The translations under genes and the position numbers were made by a program. Positions 54,701-58,772 of a stretch of DNA of 64,000 nt are shown here, one piece after another; position 1 is the first letter of the stretch, and every line of letters begins with the position of its first letter. Under the pieces are notes generated by a model. The model did no database searches. It worked only from the letters and a program-made list of their open reading frames with translations, and had not been told where the DNA came from. Origin of the DNA: Trochalopteron elliotii (taxonomy: Eukaryota > Chordata > Aves > Passeriformes > Leiothrichidae); contig JANPWX010000028.1 in NCBI GenBank assembly GCA_024734555.1, forward strand, positions 4,187,752 through 4,251,751. The letters are read 5' to 3'.

Positions 54701-54882
54701 AACCATACGTGCCTGAAAGTGGACCCTATCAGCCTGAAGGTGAACCCTTTATAGTACCTATGGAGTCAGAAAGGAGAGAGGACGAGTATGAGGACTATGG
54801 AGTTGAAATGCATTCACCAGAATACCCTGAGCACATGCGCTGGAAAAGATCACTGTCAAGAAATGCAAAAACAAAAGCGTAA
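582..54882 (+). CDS. COL12A1: Collagen alpha-1(XII) chain, 3' part (exons 1-44 plus long last exon)
   Basis: Secreted FACIT collagen that coats collagen I fibrils in tendon, ligament, skin and other dense connective tissue. Forty-five exons join in frame: ten FN3 domains, a Pro-rich linker, one VWA, TSPN, COL2, NC2, COL1 and NC1. Every junction is GT-AG and phases match throughout, giving about 1,741 residues with the long end or 1,684 with the short end. COL2 (152 residues), NC2 (43) and COL1 (103) have the lengths I know for type XII. Ten FN3 domains directly before the last VWA separates it from type XIV, which has fewer. The N-terminal part is missing because it lies upstream of the window, not because the gene is broken. 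Introns range from about 86 nt to 5.66 kb. Identity is from recognised protein sequence and domain order. Confidence 0.97.
1897..2026 (+). CDS. COL12A1: COL12A1 exon: first FN3, C-terminal half
   Basis: 130 nt, phase 0 to 1. It carries the FN3 L-x-P-x-T-x-Y signature as [11 protein letters not shown] and ends in G-R-E-T-T. Acceptor CTCTTGCAG, donor GTAAGT. Confidence 0.93.
2027..3057 (+). other. Intron, no feature recognised
   Basis: AT-rich intron between FN3 units one and two. Neither a repeat nor an additional exon could be supported. Confidence 0.6.
3058..3203 (+). CDS. COL12A1: COL12A1 exon: second FN3, N-terminal half
   Basis: 146 nt, phase 1 to 0. Core Trp in M-R-V-R-W-E-P-L; includes an N-glycosylation sequon N-A-T near the end (E-P-V-N-A-T-V-P-T). 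This is the longest of the ten N-terminal half exons. Confidence 0.94.
3470..3599 (+). CDS. COL12A1: COL12A1 exon: second FN3, C-terminal half
   Basis: 130 nt, phase 0 to 1, with [12 protein letters not shown]. The donor is GTATGG, weaker than most in this gene. I placed it at 3600 because only that position keeps the 130-nt length and phase 1 shared by the sister exons. Confidence 0.9.
4396..4535 (+). CDS. COL12A1: COL12A1 exon: third FN3, N-terminal half
   Basis: 140 nt, phase 1 to 0. Reads [15 protein letters not shown], core Trp in [10 protein letters not shown], and Y-I-L-R-Y-K. The intron before it (3600-4395) holds nothing I recognise. Confidence 0.94.
5286..5415 (+). CDS. COL12A1: COL12A1 exon: third FN3, C-terminal half
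   Basis: 130 nt, phase 0 to 1. FN3 signature is [18 protein letters not shown]. The usual P-x-T is replaced by S-K-T. Confidence 0.93.
5416..6707 (+). other. Intron, no feature recognised
   Basis: About 1.3 kb between FN3 units three and four. It is somewhat purine-rich at 5640-6000. No repeat family or conserved coding segment is visible. Confidence 0.6.
6708..6847 (+). CDS. COL12A1: COL12A1 exon: fourth FN3, N-terminal half
   Basis: 140 nt, phase 1 to 0. Reads [15 protein letters not shown], core Trp in F-R-G-T-W-D-H-G, then Y-R-I-T-W-G-V-Y-G. The acceptor ATAATAG has a good upstream tract (TTTCCTTTTCTC). Confidence 0.93.
7108..7240 (+). CDS. COL12A1: COL12A1 exon: fourth FN3, C-terminal half
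   Basis: 133 nt, phase 0 to 1, one codon longer than most sister exons. Signature [12 protein letters not shown]; ends L-I-G-S-E-R-T. Confidence 0.93.
7342..7368 (+). CDS. COL12A1: COL12A1 27-nt micro-exon (inter-FN3 linker)
   Basis: 27 nt, phase 1 to 1, encoding L-P-L-V-P-I-T-T-Q between FN3 units four and five. It has a clean acceptor (TTTTTTCCTAG) and donor (GTAAGA) and lies only 101 nt after the previous exon. Because it is symmetric, skipping would keep the frame and simply shorten the linker by nine residues. I recall a very similar linker in the human protein, which supports it. Confidence 0.88.
7679..7821 (+). CDS. COL12A1: COL12A1 exon: fifth FN3, N-terminal half
   Basis: 143 nt, phase 1 to 0. 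Reads [12 protein letters not shown], sequon N-A-T, core Trp in [10 protein letters not shown], and Y-R-I-I-Y-Q-P. Confidence 0.95.
7822..9913 (+). other. Intron with a short CR1 piece
   Basis: About 2.1 kb. Apart from the CR1 tail near 8051-8110, nothing can be assigned. Confidence 0.6.
8051..8110 (-). mobile_element. CR1 retroposon 3' end fragment
   Basis: Reads like the reverse complement of an avian CR1 3' end: ATCACATAATCAGAGACTCA, then the recognisable TTTAGGTTGGAAAAGACCTT and TGAG-TTCAT-AACTCCAA. Only about 60 bases are clear; the upstream part has decayed or was never copied. Confidence 0.8.
9914..10043 (+). CDS. COL12A1: COL12A1 exon: fifth FN3, C-terminal half
   Basis: 130 nt, phase 0 to 1. 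Begins T-T-V-G-G-R-Q-N, signature [11 protein letters not shown], ending G-R-G-R-T. Confidence 0.95.
10044..10898 (+). other. Intron, no feature recognised
   Basis: AT-rich; nothing beyond splice signals can be named. Confidence 0.6.
10899..11038 (+). CDS. COL12A1: COL12A1 exon: sixth FN3, N-terminal half
   Basis: 140 nt, phase 1 to 0. Reads [13 protein letters not shown], core Trp in [10 protein letters not shown], then Y-K-V-F-Y-G-P. Confidence 0.95.
11039..12155 (+). other. Intron, no feature recognised
   Basis: About 1.1 kb with scattered AT-rich sequence. No transposon or exon can be supported. Confidence 0.6.
12156..12285 (+). CDS. COL12A1: COL12A1 exon: sixth FN3, C-terminal half
   Basis: 130 nt, phase 0 to 1. 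Begins T-T-V-P-G-N-T-N-Y, signature [11 protein letters not shown], ending T-S-D-T-G-R-T. Confidence 0.95.
12919..13061 (+). CDS. COL12A1: COL12A1 exon: seventh FN3, N-terminal half
   Basis: 143 nt, phase 1 to 0. Reads [12 protein letters not shown], core Trp in [10 protein letters not shown], then Y-R-I-N-Y-A-P. Confidence 0.95.
13062..13986 (+). other. Intron with a short ACATGT run
   Basis: About 0.9 kb, AT-rich. It contains a small self-complementary run of GTACAT units at 13599-13617 and otherwise nothing that can be named. Confidence 0.6.
13987..14116 (+). CDS. COL12A1: COL12A1 exon: seventh FN3, C-terminal half
   Basis: 130 nt, phase 0 to 1. Begins I-V-V-P-G-N-T-R, signature [11 protein letters not shown], ending A-Q-G-R-T. 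Confidence 0.95.
14117..15031 (+). other. Intron, no feature recognised
   Basis: About 0.9 kb; only the terminal pyrimidine tract (TTTTCTTTCTTCAG) is notable. Confidence 0.6.
15032..15174 (+). CDS. COL12A1: COL12A1 exon: eighth FN3, N-terminal half
   Basis: 143 nt, phase 1 to 0. Reads [13 protein letters not shown], core Trp in [10 protein letters not shown], then [11 protein letters not shown]. Confidence 0.95.
15175..16580 (+). other. Intron, no feature recognised
   Basis: About 1.4 kb of AT-rich sequence without a nameable element. Confidence 0.6.
16581..16710 (+). CDS. COL12A1: COL12A1 exon: eighth FN3, C-terminal half
   Basis: 130 nt, phase 0 to 1. Begins T-T-V-P-G-I-R-N-N, signature [11 protein letters not shown]. 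Last unit of the regular phase 1-0-1 series. Confidence 0.95.
16897..17016 (+). CDS. COL12A1: COL12A1 exon: ninth FN3, N-terminal half
   Basis: 120 nt, phase 1 to 1, so the intron inside this FN3 domain is phase 1 instead of phase 0. Reads [14 protein letters not shown], core Trp in [10 protein letters not shown], then Y-K-I-V-Y-K-P-V-G. Only 186 nt separate it from the previous exon. Confidence 0.95.
17619..17765 (+). CDS. COL12A1: COL12A1 exon: ninth FN3, C-terminal half
   Basis: 147 nt, phase 1 to 1. Signature [18 protein letters not shown], ending T-D-Q-G-T-T. A nearly identical segment is known in mammalian collagen XII. Confidence 0.95.
17766..18522 (+). other. Intron, no feature recognised
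   Basis: About 0.75 kb; no named element seen. Confidence 0.6.
18523..18639 (+). CDS. COL12A1: COL12A1 exon: tenth FN3, N-terminal half
   Basis: 117 nt, phase 1 to 1. Begins Y-L-N-V-T-D-L with sequon N-V-T, then [12 protein letters not shown]. The Cys here probably pairs with the one in the next exon (S-H-C-F-T-G). Confidence 0.95.
19083..19229 (+). CDS. COL12A1: COL12A1 exon: tenth FN3, C-terminal half
   Basis: 147 nt, phase 1 to 1. Reads [20 protein letters not shown], then D-T-E-Y with sequon N-A-T, ending M-R-E-H-T. Confidence 0.95.
19317..19391 (+). CDS. COL12A1: COL12A1 exon: proline-rich linker before VWA
   Basis: 75 nt, phase 1 to 1, encoding about 24 residues dominated by Pro and Thr ([19 protein letters not shown]). 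It acts as a stiff spacer between the last FN3 and the last VWA. The Pro and Thr content makes O-glycosylation plausible. Confidence 0.95.
19392..19942 (+). other. Intron, no feature recognised
   Basis: About 0.55 kb of AT-rich sequence. Confidence 0.6.
19943..20082 (+). CDS. COL12A1: COL12A1 exon: last VWA domain, part 1 (MIDAS D-x-S-x-S)
   Basis: 140 nt, phase 1 to 0. After the domain's first Cys (V-C-R-G-A-K-A-D) comes [17 protein letters not shown] is the metal-coordinating loop of the MIDAS, complete here. Confidence 0.97.
20553..20952. other. Assembly gap of 400 N
   Basis: Exactly 400 undetermined bases. The true gap length is unknown. Confidence 0.99.
21246..21291 (+). repeat. Purine microsatellite (GGAAA/GAAA)n
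   Basis: AGAGAAAGAAAGAAGGAAAG continuing as GGAAAGAA units, ending in an A-rich piece. It lies about 290 bases after the N gap and may have contributed to assembly trouble nearby. Confidence 0.9.
21475..21598 (+). CDS. COL12A1: COL12A1 exon: last VWA domain, part 2
   Basis: 124 nt, phase 0 to 1. Reads V-S-F-V-Q-Y-S-D-E, then [16 protein letters not shown]. The Thr of G-G-N-T is the second MIDAS element. Confidence 0.97.
21794..21937 (+). CDS. COL12A1: COL12A1 exon: last VWA domain, part 3
   Basis: 144 nt, phase 1 to 1. Reads [11 protein letters not shown] and [17 protein letters not shown]. The Asp of V-T-D-G is the third MIDAS element, so the metal site appears functional. Confidence 0.97.
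21938..23778 (+). other. Intron with an old CR1 copy
   Basis: About 1.8 kb; the middle third is the decayed CR1 listed separately. The rest shows nothing that can be named. Confidence 0.6.
22580..23010 (-). mobile_element. Old, diverged CR1-family LINE 3' region
   Basis: The + strand has the order expected for the reverse complement of an ancient amniote CR1: CTCCCTGGACAATATGCTTC, CTTAACTACC, then TTTTCTAGACCAAACAAAC, CCTTCAATCTCATG, GTTTTCGAAACCCCTTATCA and TTCACCAGAATTTGC. The match is degraded and has no intact frame. I assign it from recognised word order, not an alignment. Confidence 0.7.
23779..23943 (+). CDS. COL12A1: COL12A1 exon: last VWA domain, part 4
   Basis: 165 nt, phase 1 to 1. 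Reads [27 protein letters not shown], and closes with V-C-E-T-A-T-S. The Cys pairs with the one at the start of the domain. Confidence 0.97.
24015..25907. mobile_element. LTR-like avian repeat interrupted by a CR1
   Basis: Two segments, 24015-24552 and about 25292-25907, read as one interspersed repeat I know from bird genomes, probably a solo LTR of an endogenous retrovirus of ERVL type. The signs are the GGGTGCCCACCAAATCTGCT start, GTGGGGTAAAATTAATTTAT, repeated CTGCTCCAGT-GTGGG-like units, and an end near CCTTGCCACTCAACCTGAAT. Classification and both ends are uncertain. No retroviral coding sequence is seen. A 31-bp tandem duplication is present at 24092-24153. Confidence 0.6.
24553..25291 (-). 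mobile_element. CR1 LINE, 5'-truncated, inserted in the LTR-like repeat
   Basis: The 3' end is at 24553 with three CACAGAAT units, followed by GGTTGGAAGGGAT and GATCATCCAGTCCGATG. On the minus strand it extends upstream into the end of the CR1 reverse-transcriptase frame, where 25288-25052 reads M-R-F-N-K-V-K-C and later [11 protein letters not shown]. It is truncated there, as usual for CR1. The frame is broken and not expected to be active. Confidence 0.9.
26714..26752 (+). CDS. COL12A1: COL12A1 exon: start of TSPN region (39 nt)
   Basis: 39 nt, phase 1 to 1, encoding [12 protein letters not shown]. The split codon at its start gives Thr where I recall Ser in human. Only 94 nt separate it from the next exon. 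Confidence 0.94.
26847..26985 (+). CDS. COL12A1: COL12A1 exon: TSPN domain, part 1
   Basis: 139 nt, phase 1 to 2. Reads [14 protein letters not shown] with sequon N-L-T, then [12 protein letters not shown]. Ends in a codon split after two bases (CG+G, Arg). Confidence 0.95.
26986..29126 (+). other. Intron with a possible alternative terminal exon
   Basis: About 2.1 kb. It is unremarkable until 28560-28790, where a strong acceptor, a stop after a few codons and a good poly(A) signal coincide (listed separately). Confidence 0.6.
28603..28790 (+). other. COL12A1: Candidate intronic terminal exon with poly(A) signal
   Basis: A long pyrimidine tract (CCTCTGTTTTTTTCATGTGT) leads to AACAG at 28602. 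Joined to the exon ending at 26985, the frame would read R-P-N-I-T-T then TGA (28619-28621). AATAAA follows at 28761, with the U/GU-rich CTGTGGTTCTTTTTTTCTGT just after it. If used, it would give a collagen XII that ends inside TSPN and has no triple helix. There is no expression evidence; this is a signal-based inference. Confidence 0.3.
29127..29269 (+). CDS. COL12A1: COL12A1 exon: TSPN domain, part 2
   Basis: 143 nt, phase 2 to 1. Reads [20 protein letters not shown], then [16 protein letters not shown], the characteristic TSPN/laminin-G core. Confidence 0.96.
29626..29735 (+). CDS. COL12A1: COL12A1 exon: TSPN domain, part 3
   Basis: 110 nt, phase 1 to 0. Reads [18 protein letters not shown], then I-F-Y-G-S-F-H-K. 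Confidence 0.96.
29736..34671 (+). other. Large 4.9-kb intron inside TSPN
   Basis: Second largest intron in the window. Uniformly AT-rich with poly-T runs (for example near 31128 and 33280). I see no repeat family, RNA gene or extra exon I would stand behind. Confidence 0.6.
34672..34821 (+). CDS. COL12A1: COL12A1 exon: TSPN domain, part 4
   Basis: 150 nt, phase 0 to 0. Reads [16 protein letters not shown], sequon N-I-T in [10 protein letters not shown], and [10 protein letters not shown] at the end. Being symmetric, it could in principle be skipped without a frame shift. Confidence 0.96.
34995..35036 (+). other. COL12A1: Candidate 42-nt alternative exon in TSPN region
   Basis: Inside the 395-nt intron between 34821 and 35217. 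A pyrimidine tract (TTTATATTTTCTTGTTCTAACAG) precedes a 42-nt open stretch ending CAG|GTAAAT. The stretch is phase 0 at both ends and encodes [14 protein letters not shown], adding two cysteines between S-A-T and L-E-I-Q. It is not in the collagen XII proteins I know, so it may be a cryptic or lineage-specific exon, or chance. Confidence 0.3.
35217..35294 (+). CDS. COL12A1: COL12A1 exon: end of TSPN
   Basis: 78 nt, phase 0 to 0. Reads [20 protein letters not shown], the conserved Cys-rich close of the TSPN domain. Confidence 0.95.
35893..35979 (+). CDS. COL12A1: COL12A1 exon: NC3/COL2 junction
   Basis: 87 nt, phase 0 to 0. The first part ([18 protein letters not shown]) has three cysteines. 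The collagenous domain COL2 starts at 35953 with G-P-P-G-P-P-G-P-A. Confidence 0.95.
35980..36813 (+). other. Intron, no feature recognised
   Basis: About 0.83 kb of ordinary AT-rich intron. Confidence 0.6.
36814..36867 (+). CDS. COL12A1: COL12A1 exon: COL2, 54 nt
   Basis: Six Gly-X-Y triplets ([18 protein letters not shown]). 54 nt is the classic collagen exon unit. Confidence 0.95.
37382..37477 (+). CDS. COL12A1: COL12A1 exon: COL2, 96 nt with imperfection
   Basis: Ten triplets plus a two-residue piece, so the Gly-X-Y rhythm breaks at G-L-S-I-P-G-E-P. This explains why the exon is not a multiple of 9. Such a break is expected in type XII COL2 and probably makes a flexible point. Confidence 0.95.
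37478..38901 (+). other. Intron, no feature recognised
   Basis: About 1.4 kb; includes a T run at 38396-38409. No nameable element. Confidence 0.6.
38902..38955 (+). CDS. COL12A1: COL12A1 exon: COL2, 54 nt
   Basis: Six triplets ([18 protein letters not shown]), phase 0 to 0. Confidence 0.94.
39165..39340. repeat. Possible ancient CR1/SINE-like fragment
   Basis: GGTCAAGCCAAATGTCCATC followed at a distance by CTTCTGGCCACTTGCAG recalls an old amniote interspersed repeat. The similarity is weak and the family cannot be set by eye. Confidence 0.35.
39891..39944 (+). CDS. COL12A1: COL12A1 exon: COL2, 54 nt
   Basis: Six triplets ([18 protein letters not shown]). Acceptor CTCCCTCCAG is strong. Confidence 0.95.
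39945..41120 (+). other. Intron with a GC-richer unclassified block
   Basis: About 1.2 kb. Roughly 40060-40460 is visibly richer in G and C than its surroundings and contains the full palindrome TGACGTCA at 40332-40339. It may be an unrecognised repeat or a regulatory segment; I cannot tell which. Confidence 0.4.
41121..41174 (+). CDS. COL12A1: COL12A1 exon: COL2, 54 nt
   Basis: Six triplets ([18 protein letters not shown]). The reading frame happens to stay open for 369 nt past the donor (GTAAAT), but that part has no collagen pattern. Confidence 0.95.
41175..42293 (+). other. Intron, no feature recognised
   Basis: About 1.1 kb; nothing nameable. Confidence 0.6.
42294..42365 (+). CDS. COL12A1: COL12A1 exon: COL2, 72 nt
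   Basis: Eight triplets ([24 protein letters not shown]). Phase 0 to 0. Confidence 0.95.
42366..48024 (+). other. Largest intron (5.66 kb) inside COL2
   Basis: Contains the pyrimidine pentamer microsatellite and a 20-bp tandem duplication at 43117-43156 (GGAAGCTCCCAGGAGCA twice). No transposon or RNA gene is recognised. It is much longer than the other COL2 introns. Confidence 0.6.
45784..45882 (+). repeat. Pentanucleotide microsatellite (TTCTC)n
   Basis: Starts as variant units (TCTCG, TCTTG, TCTCA), then becomes a pure CTTCT/TTCTC run from about 45816 to 45882. The sharp change from mixed to pure units suggests recent expansion of one end. It yields meaningless open frames on both strands. 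Confidence 0.95.
48025..48060 (+). CDS. COL12A1: COL12A1 exon: COL2, 36 nt
   Basis: Four triplets ([12 protein letters not shown]). Its final Arg forms an R-G-D motif with the first two codons of the next exon. Confidence 0.94.
48171..48237 (+). CDS. COL12A1: COL12A1 exon: end of COL2 and start of NC2
   Basis: 67 nt, phase 0 to 1. G-D-I closes COL2 (152 residues in all). NC2 then starts [19 protein letters not shown], with one Cys. Confidence 0.95.
48238..49813 (+). other. Intron with a CR1 tail fragment
   Basis: About 1.6 kb. Only the CR1 piece near 48443-48486 is recognised. Confidence 0.6.
48443..48486 (-). mobile_element. CR1 retroposon 3' tail fragment
   Basis: AATCACAGAATAACAGAATA followed by AGCTGAGTTGGAAC matches the reverse complement of a CR1 end. 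Only about 45 bases remain clear. Confidence 0.7.
49814..50002 (+). CDS. COL12A1: COL12A1 exon: rest of NC2 and start of COL1
   Basis: 189 nt, phase 1 to 1. NC2 ends [14 protein letters not shown] (43 residues in total). COL1 starts at 49885 with three G-P-P triplets and runs through G-P-G G-R-P G-F-P to G-E-R. Donor GTGAAT is acceptable. Confidence 0.96.
50003..51026 (+). other. Intron, no feature recognised
   Basis: About 1 kb; nothing nameable. Confidence 0.6.
51027..51095 (+). CDS. COL12A1: COL12A1 exon: COL1, 69 nt with imperfection
   Basis: Phase 1 to 1. Reads [19 protein letters not shown]. The segment G-T-G-S-Q is one of the two COL1 imperfections typical of FACIT collagens. Confidence 0.95.
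51096..52142 (+). other. Intron, no feature recognised
   Basis: About 1 kb; nothing nameable. Confidence 0.6.
52143..52313 (+). CDS. COL12A1: COL12A1 exon: end of COL1 and common NC1 start
   Basis: 171 nt, phase 1 to 1. Holds the second COL1 imperfection (G-E-S-R-T) and ends the helix at G-Y-C (52264). The sequence [10 protein letters not shown] has two cysteines four residues apart, the FACIT signature for interchain disulfides. NC1 then continues I-P-Y-N-G-Q-G-F-P and splits a codon for the alternative last exons. Confidence 0.97.
52688..52698 (+). CDS. COL12A1: COL12A1 alternative last exon, short NC1
   Basis: A very strong acceptor (TTTTTTCCCCCCTCTATCAC, then CTTCCAATCGTCTTCAG) leads to AA-CAA-GGT-TGA. 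Joined to 52313 this gives E-Q-G and stop, so NC1 is 19 residues after the last triplet, the length I recall for the short chicken variant. AATAAA lies at 52721, only 23 nt past the stop, with TGTGTCTCTTTTT downstream. The 3' end is therefore extremely close, or a later signal (52805, 53700) is used. Confidence 0.7.
52721..52726 (+). terminator. COL12A1: Poly(A) signal for the short NC1 transcript
   Basis: AATAAA with a U/GU-rich element at about 52752-52765. Other AATAAA copies at 52805, 53700 and 53705 could serve instead. Confidence 0.45.
53183..53201. repeat. (TA)n microsatellite
   Basis: AATATATATATATATATATG, within the intron between the short and long last exons. Confidence 0.9.
54126..54190 (+). 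other. COL12A1: Candidate third NC1 last exon
   Basis: Good pyrimidine tract and acceptor (TTTTTCTTCTGTTTTGCTGTAG) in the right phase. Joined to 52313 it would read [20 protein letters not shown], then K and TGA at 54188. AATAAA follows at about 54323. I know of no such collagen XII variant, so this may be a chance acceptor in the long-form intron. Confidence 0.25.
54701..54882 (+). CDS. COL12A1: COL12A1 last exon, long NC1
   Basis: Acceptor CTATTTTCAACCAG, phase 1. Joined to 52313 it gives [17 protein letters not shown] and on, 60 residues to TAA at 54880. It has an acidic, Tyr-containing stretch ([11 protein letters not shown]) and a basic tail ([15 protein letters not shown]). The long NC1 form is known to bind heparin, which fits the basic tail, and the acidic tyrosines are possible sulfation sites. 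The frame is open back to 54610, so an upstream acceptor at 54619 would add 27 residues. Confidence 0.88.
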
Positions 54883-55812
54883 AAGATCTGTGTCTTGGTT
54901 TGGGTTTTTTATTTTCGGTTAGTGGGTTTTTTGTTGTTGTTTCGTTTTTTGTTTTTTGCTGTTCTTGCATTTGCAGATACACACAGGGAGAGTGCATCAT
55001 TCCTTTTTCAATATGGCTTTCTGGTCTTTTCATATCGGACGCACCCCTGTTTTGTATCTTGCTTATGTGGGGATAGCAATGTGTGTACCCCAACACTTCA
55101 TGTTGCTCTGGAAATACTTGTAAAATACTGTTGCTTATAGTGGTTGCATACAAATTAAGGTGTGCATTCAGTTATCCCAGTGCTGCCTTTTCATTGAAAT
55201 AATGTAAAAACAAATACATTAAAAAAAAGAAAACCAAAAAACAAAAACAAAAATAACCACAGAGCTGTTGCAAATTTTCTAAGGACTGTCTGCTTTAGCT
55301 CTACATTTTTCTTCTTTTTCCAATGCATGTTTTCAGTTCAGTCAGATCACAGGTCTGCAATATCTAGTTAAAAGAAGCAAAAATTTCCCTCTCCTTCCAG
55401 TATCATTGTAATTTTCTTCTATTCTGAGTTACAATCTGCAGAGCATATACTGCTCTTATACATTTCCTCTAAGCACCACAAACATTAAGTAGCTGACATC
55501 ATTGTATCAACTGGATTCAGTTTAATAATGCCTGAAATCTCCTTGTTTGTAGACACAGTTACATTTATGCCAAATTGCAGTCAATCCTGCAGAGATGGAA
55601 TTGCATGTTTATGTTGTATATTTAGTATGGATTTTTTTTTTCAGAATACAATGTTTCTTAGTTACCAAAAGCAGTTGGAAATTGTTTGCAAGACTATGGA
55701 TATAGAATTGCTGCTTTTATATTTTAACTGCAAATTGTGAATTTCACTGCCTTATATTATTTATTTCTGAAATGAAAGAGGCATTTTTCAATAAAACTAC
55801 TGAAAATGTGTG
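54883..55812 (+). other. COL12A1: COL12A1 long-form 3' UTR
   Basis: About 930 nt from the TAA to the expected cleavage site. T-rich at its start, with an A-rich run at 55221-55256. The end is inferred from the poly(A) signal, not from transcript data. Confidence 0.7.
55790..55795 (+). terminator. COL12A1: COL12A1 poly(A) signal
   Basis: AATAAA in TTTTTCAATAAAACTACTG followed closely by TGTGTGTGTCTATT, a good GU-rich downstream element. Confidence 0.8.
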
Positions 55813-57937
55813 TGTCTATTCATTTTTGAAAGGCATTGTGGGACTGATATATTTATATTGCTATTAGTGTTATTTACTCAATAATCTGGAAATGCCACAT
55901 ATCAAAAATCAATTAGAATGGGAATAGTCCAAGAGGTGTTTGGGCTGTGGTGGCTAGAGGTAGTGGGATGAAAGCAGGAGGTGTCTCCTCTGTCTGAGGT
56001 ATGAATAACTTTTAGGAAATTCAGTCTGCAAGGCTTTTGGTGCAGAAAATGAGATCAACTGTAAGGATTAATTGCTGTGTCTTGGGGGATTTTTGGTGAA
56101 TGGCTGCTGCAGGGAGGGAGAGACTTTCCACCTGAGGAACTACTTGAACTGCAGAGAGTGTCTAAAGCTACACAGCCTCTAACTGCTGGTGTGCTGTGAG
56201 CATTGTGGCAGCACTGACATTAGCAAATGGTTTGCTTGAGGAAGCGGAGTGTGGTGTCTGCCCAGTTCTATCCTTCTGGGACTGTAGAGAACTGGCCCCT
56301 CCCTGCCTGGGAGATCACCTGCATTCACACCAGCTCTGATCACAGTGGTGGCTGTGATGGAGCTTTACCTGCAGAGGGTGATACGAGTGCTTTGAGAAAG
56401 AACAACAGTGAGCCAGAAGTTACTTACTAACCGAGGAGGAGATAGTGGACTGGTGGTGAACTTTCTTTTCCATGGTATCTCAGCTGTCTACCTGATAAGT
56501 AGAAATGGCTTTTGCCATAGGACCTGGAGCAAAGCCTTTTGACGTAACTGGGAAAGGTGGAGCTGTGTTTCTTAAGATCATGCAGGACATCTGTCAAGAA
56601 GTCAAGCTAGATGTGCAGGCTGCCTTCCTGATCACTGAGTCTTACTCTGCACTGGAAGCTGCATGGCAAATTTTAGTGTCCACAAGTGGAAATTACGTAA
56701 CTCCATAGACTGACTGGTTATCAGTGAAATGAAATACAAACAAACAGCACTTCAAAGAGTGATCCTGATTACATCCATATGTCCTTTAGACTGTAAGAGA
56801 CTAATTCTGAGTTGAACAGAGGAAGAAGAATCAAAGCTATTAATTCTTCATGCTTTTTTCTAAGTGTTCATAGTTGAGTATCAGAAACATGTTCTGCAGT
56901 TTCATGTACAATAAAGAAAGGCATGTGTCAGGCAGAAAAAGAAAAAGATACTGGTAGAAATTTGGAGAAGTGGTTAAACCTTTATCTGAATTGTATTTAA
57001 AAATAGTGACATATTGCATTGATCTTCCATCTGTCTTTTTCTGGCATTGTCTCTAGGACAAGTTTAACTAGATGCTTATTTCTTCATTTAAAAGATTCCT
57101 TTCTGTCCTCTAAACAGAAAATTTTACCTTTTATAAAGCATATATTTTTAATTATTTTTTATTTCTTCACAAAATACACCAAATGCCTGCCAAGGAGCCC
57201 TTGTATTTTTTTGTGTTCTTTATTGATATCAATTCTAATAGAGATGCCACTATTTGATTATTTGGTGGCCTGAAATATTTAAACATTCAATGAAACCTGT
57301 GCTTATTGGTAGTCAATATATTTCTAATGGCAAAATTCTGCTCACAGATCTGCAGGGTAGATGTAAGCTCTAGGTTGTGTGCTCCCTACAGGCACAGAAT
57401 TGCAAAGTATGAGTTGTGACCATCTGTGTACTCAAGATCAGTGCTGATAAGCAATTATGTTTCATTTTAAAATCCCCATAATCCCCAAAGCTGGGGGAAA
57501 GGACTGTTAACACTTCTTTCACCTGTTTGACATGAGTCAGATTTTCTGAAAAGAATTTTCACTGGCCCATCCAGAATATGAAGAAAATACTTTAGATGTT
57601 TGGGTAGCTTATAAACGAGTGTTTACTGTTTGAGGCCAGCAAAGAAGAAAACTTATTTCCAGGAATTCTCAGGGAAATTACTCTAAGAGGTAGTAGGGCT
57701 ACTGATGACACTTCTGGGAAAGCTGTTGCAAAGGTGAACCAAAGAAATCCTGGAAAAATACAGATTCAATGCAAATACAAACAAATTTCAGTTCCTGAAT
57801 ATCTCATATACAACTGAGCAGTTTACATAGTATGGTAGTTTAAAAGCTGAATTTTAATTGCATACACATTTGTTTTTTTTGGCAAAAGCTATGGATACAA
57901 ACAGGTGGGAAAGGGCTGCAGCTTGCTTGAAATCAGT

Positions 57938-58357
57938 ATGGAGCGCTTGATAGGCTGAGGGAGTTGAGCGTGTTCAGCTTTGAGAAGAGACAACTGGGAG
58001 GTGACCTCATAAAACTCTGTAAGTGCCTGAAAGGAGGGTGTCAAGAGGATGTTTCCAGGCTCTGCTCAGTGGTGCCAAGCAACAGGACAAGATGCAATGG
58101 GCATAAACTGTAGTACAGGAAGTTCCATCTGAATATGAGAAAGAACTTCTTTACTTGTGAATGGCTGAGCACTGGAACAGATTTCCCAGAGTGAGTGTGG
58201 AGTCTCCCTCACTGGAAGTATTCAAGAAACATCTGGATACAATTCTGTGCCATGTGCTCTGGGATGACCCTGCTTGAGAAGGGAGCTTGGACCACAAGAC
58301 CCACTGTGATCCCTTTCAAACTTACCCATTCTGTGACTCTGTGATTTTGTGATTCCG
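57938..58357 (+). mobile_element. CR1 retroposon, 5'-truncated
   Basis: Starts at GAGCGCTTGATAGGCTGAGG, continues through GAGGTGACCTCATAAAACTC, TGAGAAAGAACTTCTTTACT and TGGAACAGATTTCCCAGAG, and ends with ATTCTGTGACTCTGTGATTT-type tail units. Orientation is opposite to the intronic CR1 copies. No intact frame. Confidence 0.9.
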
Positions 58358-58772
58358 TATTTGCAGAGAGGAGCTTAATGAAGACAATCTTTGTTCCACA
58401 AGCCCCCTGCTCAGAGAGCAAGTTCTTTGCATTTCTGATAGCATGGATAGCAAAACTGAAAAAATACCCATACAATGTTACTGATTTATGGAGGCTAAAT
58501 ACTATGATAATGCCTCACTGCTGAAATTTTTGTGCAATAGTGGGAAAAAATGGAGTAAAGGAAAGGATGGAAGAGTGCTGTCCTTCATTTTTAATTTTGC
58601 TGTGGTTTTGCAGTAGTCTGTTGAATGCCCTAGTGCTGACTGCACAGAGAGACTTATAAAAGAAGAAGATAAAGGGAAAATAACTGATTTGGCCAAACAA
58701 AGAGTTTCCAAAACAGCACAAGCAGTTGATCTTTGTTCGCATGAAGGCTCCTCTTTGTATTAAAAAAAGTAA

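Noticed and set aside
54758..55153. 131-codon frame on the minus strand
   Set aside because: Antisense to the long NC1 exon and its 3' UTR; no promoter, splice or domain evidence.
56505..56708. 67-codon + strand frame downstream of COL12A1
   Set aside because: No recognisable domain, no splice partner and no poly(A) signal close by; expected by chance in 8 kb.
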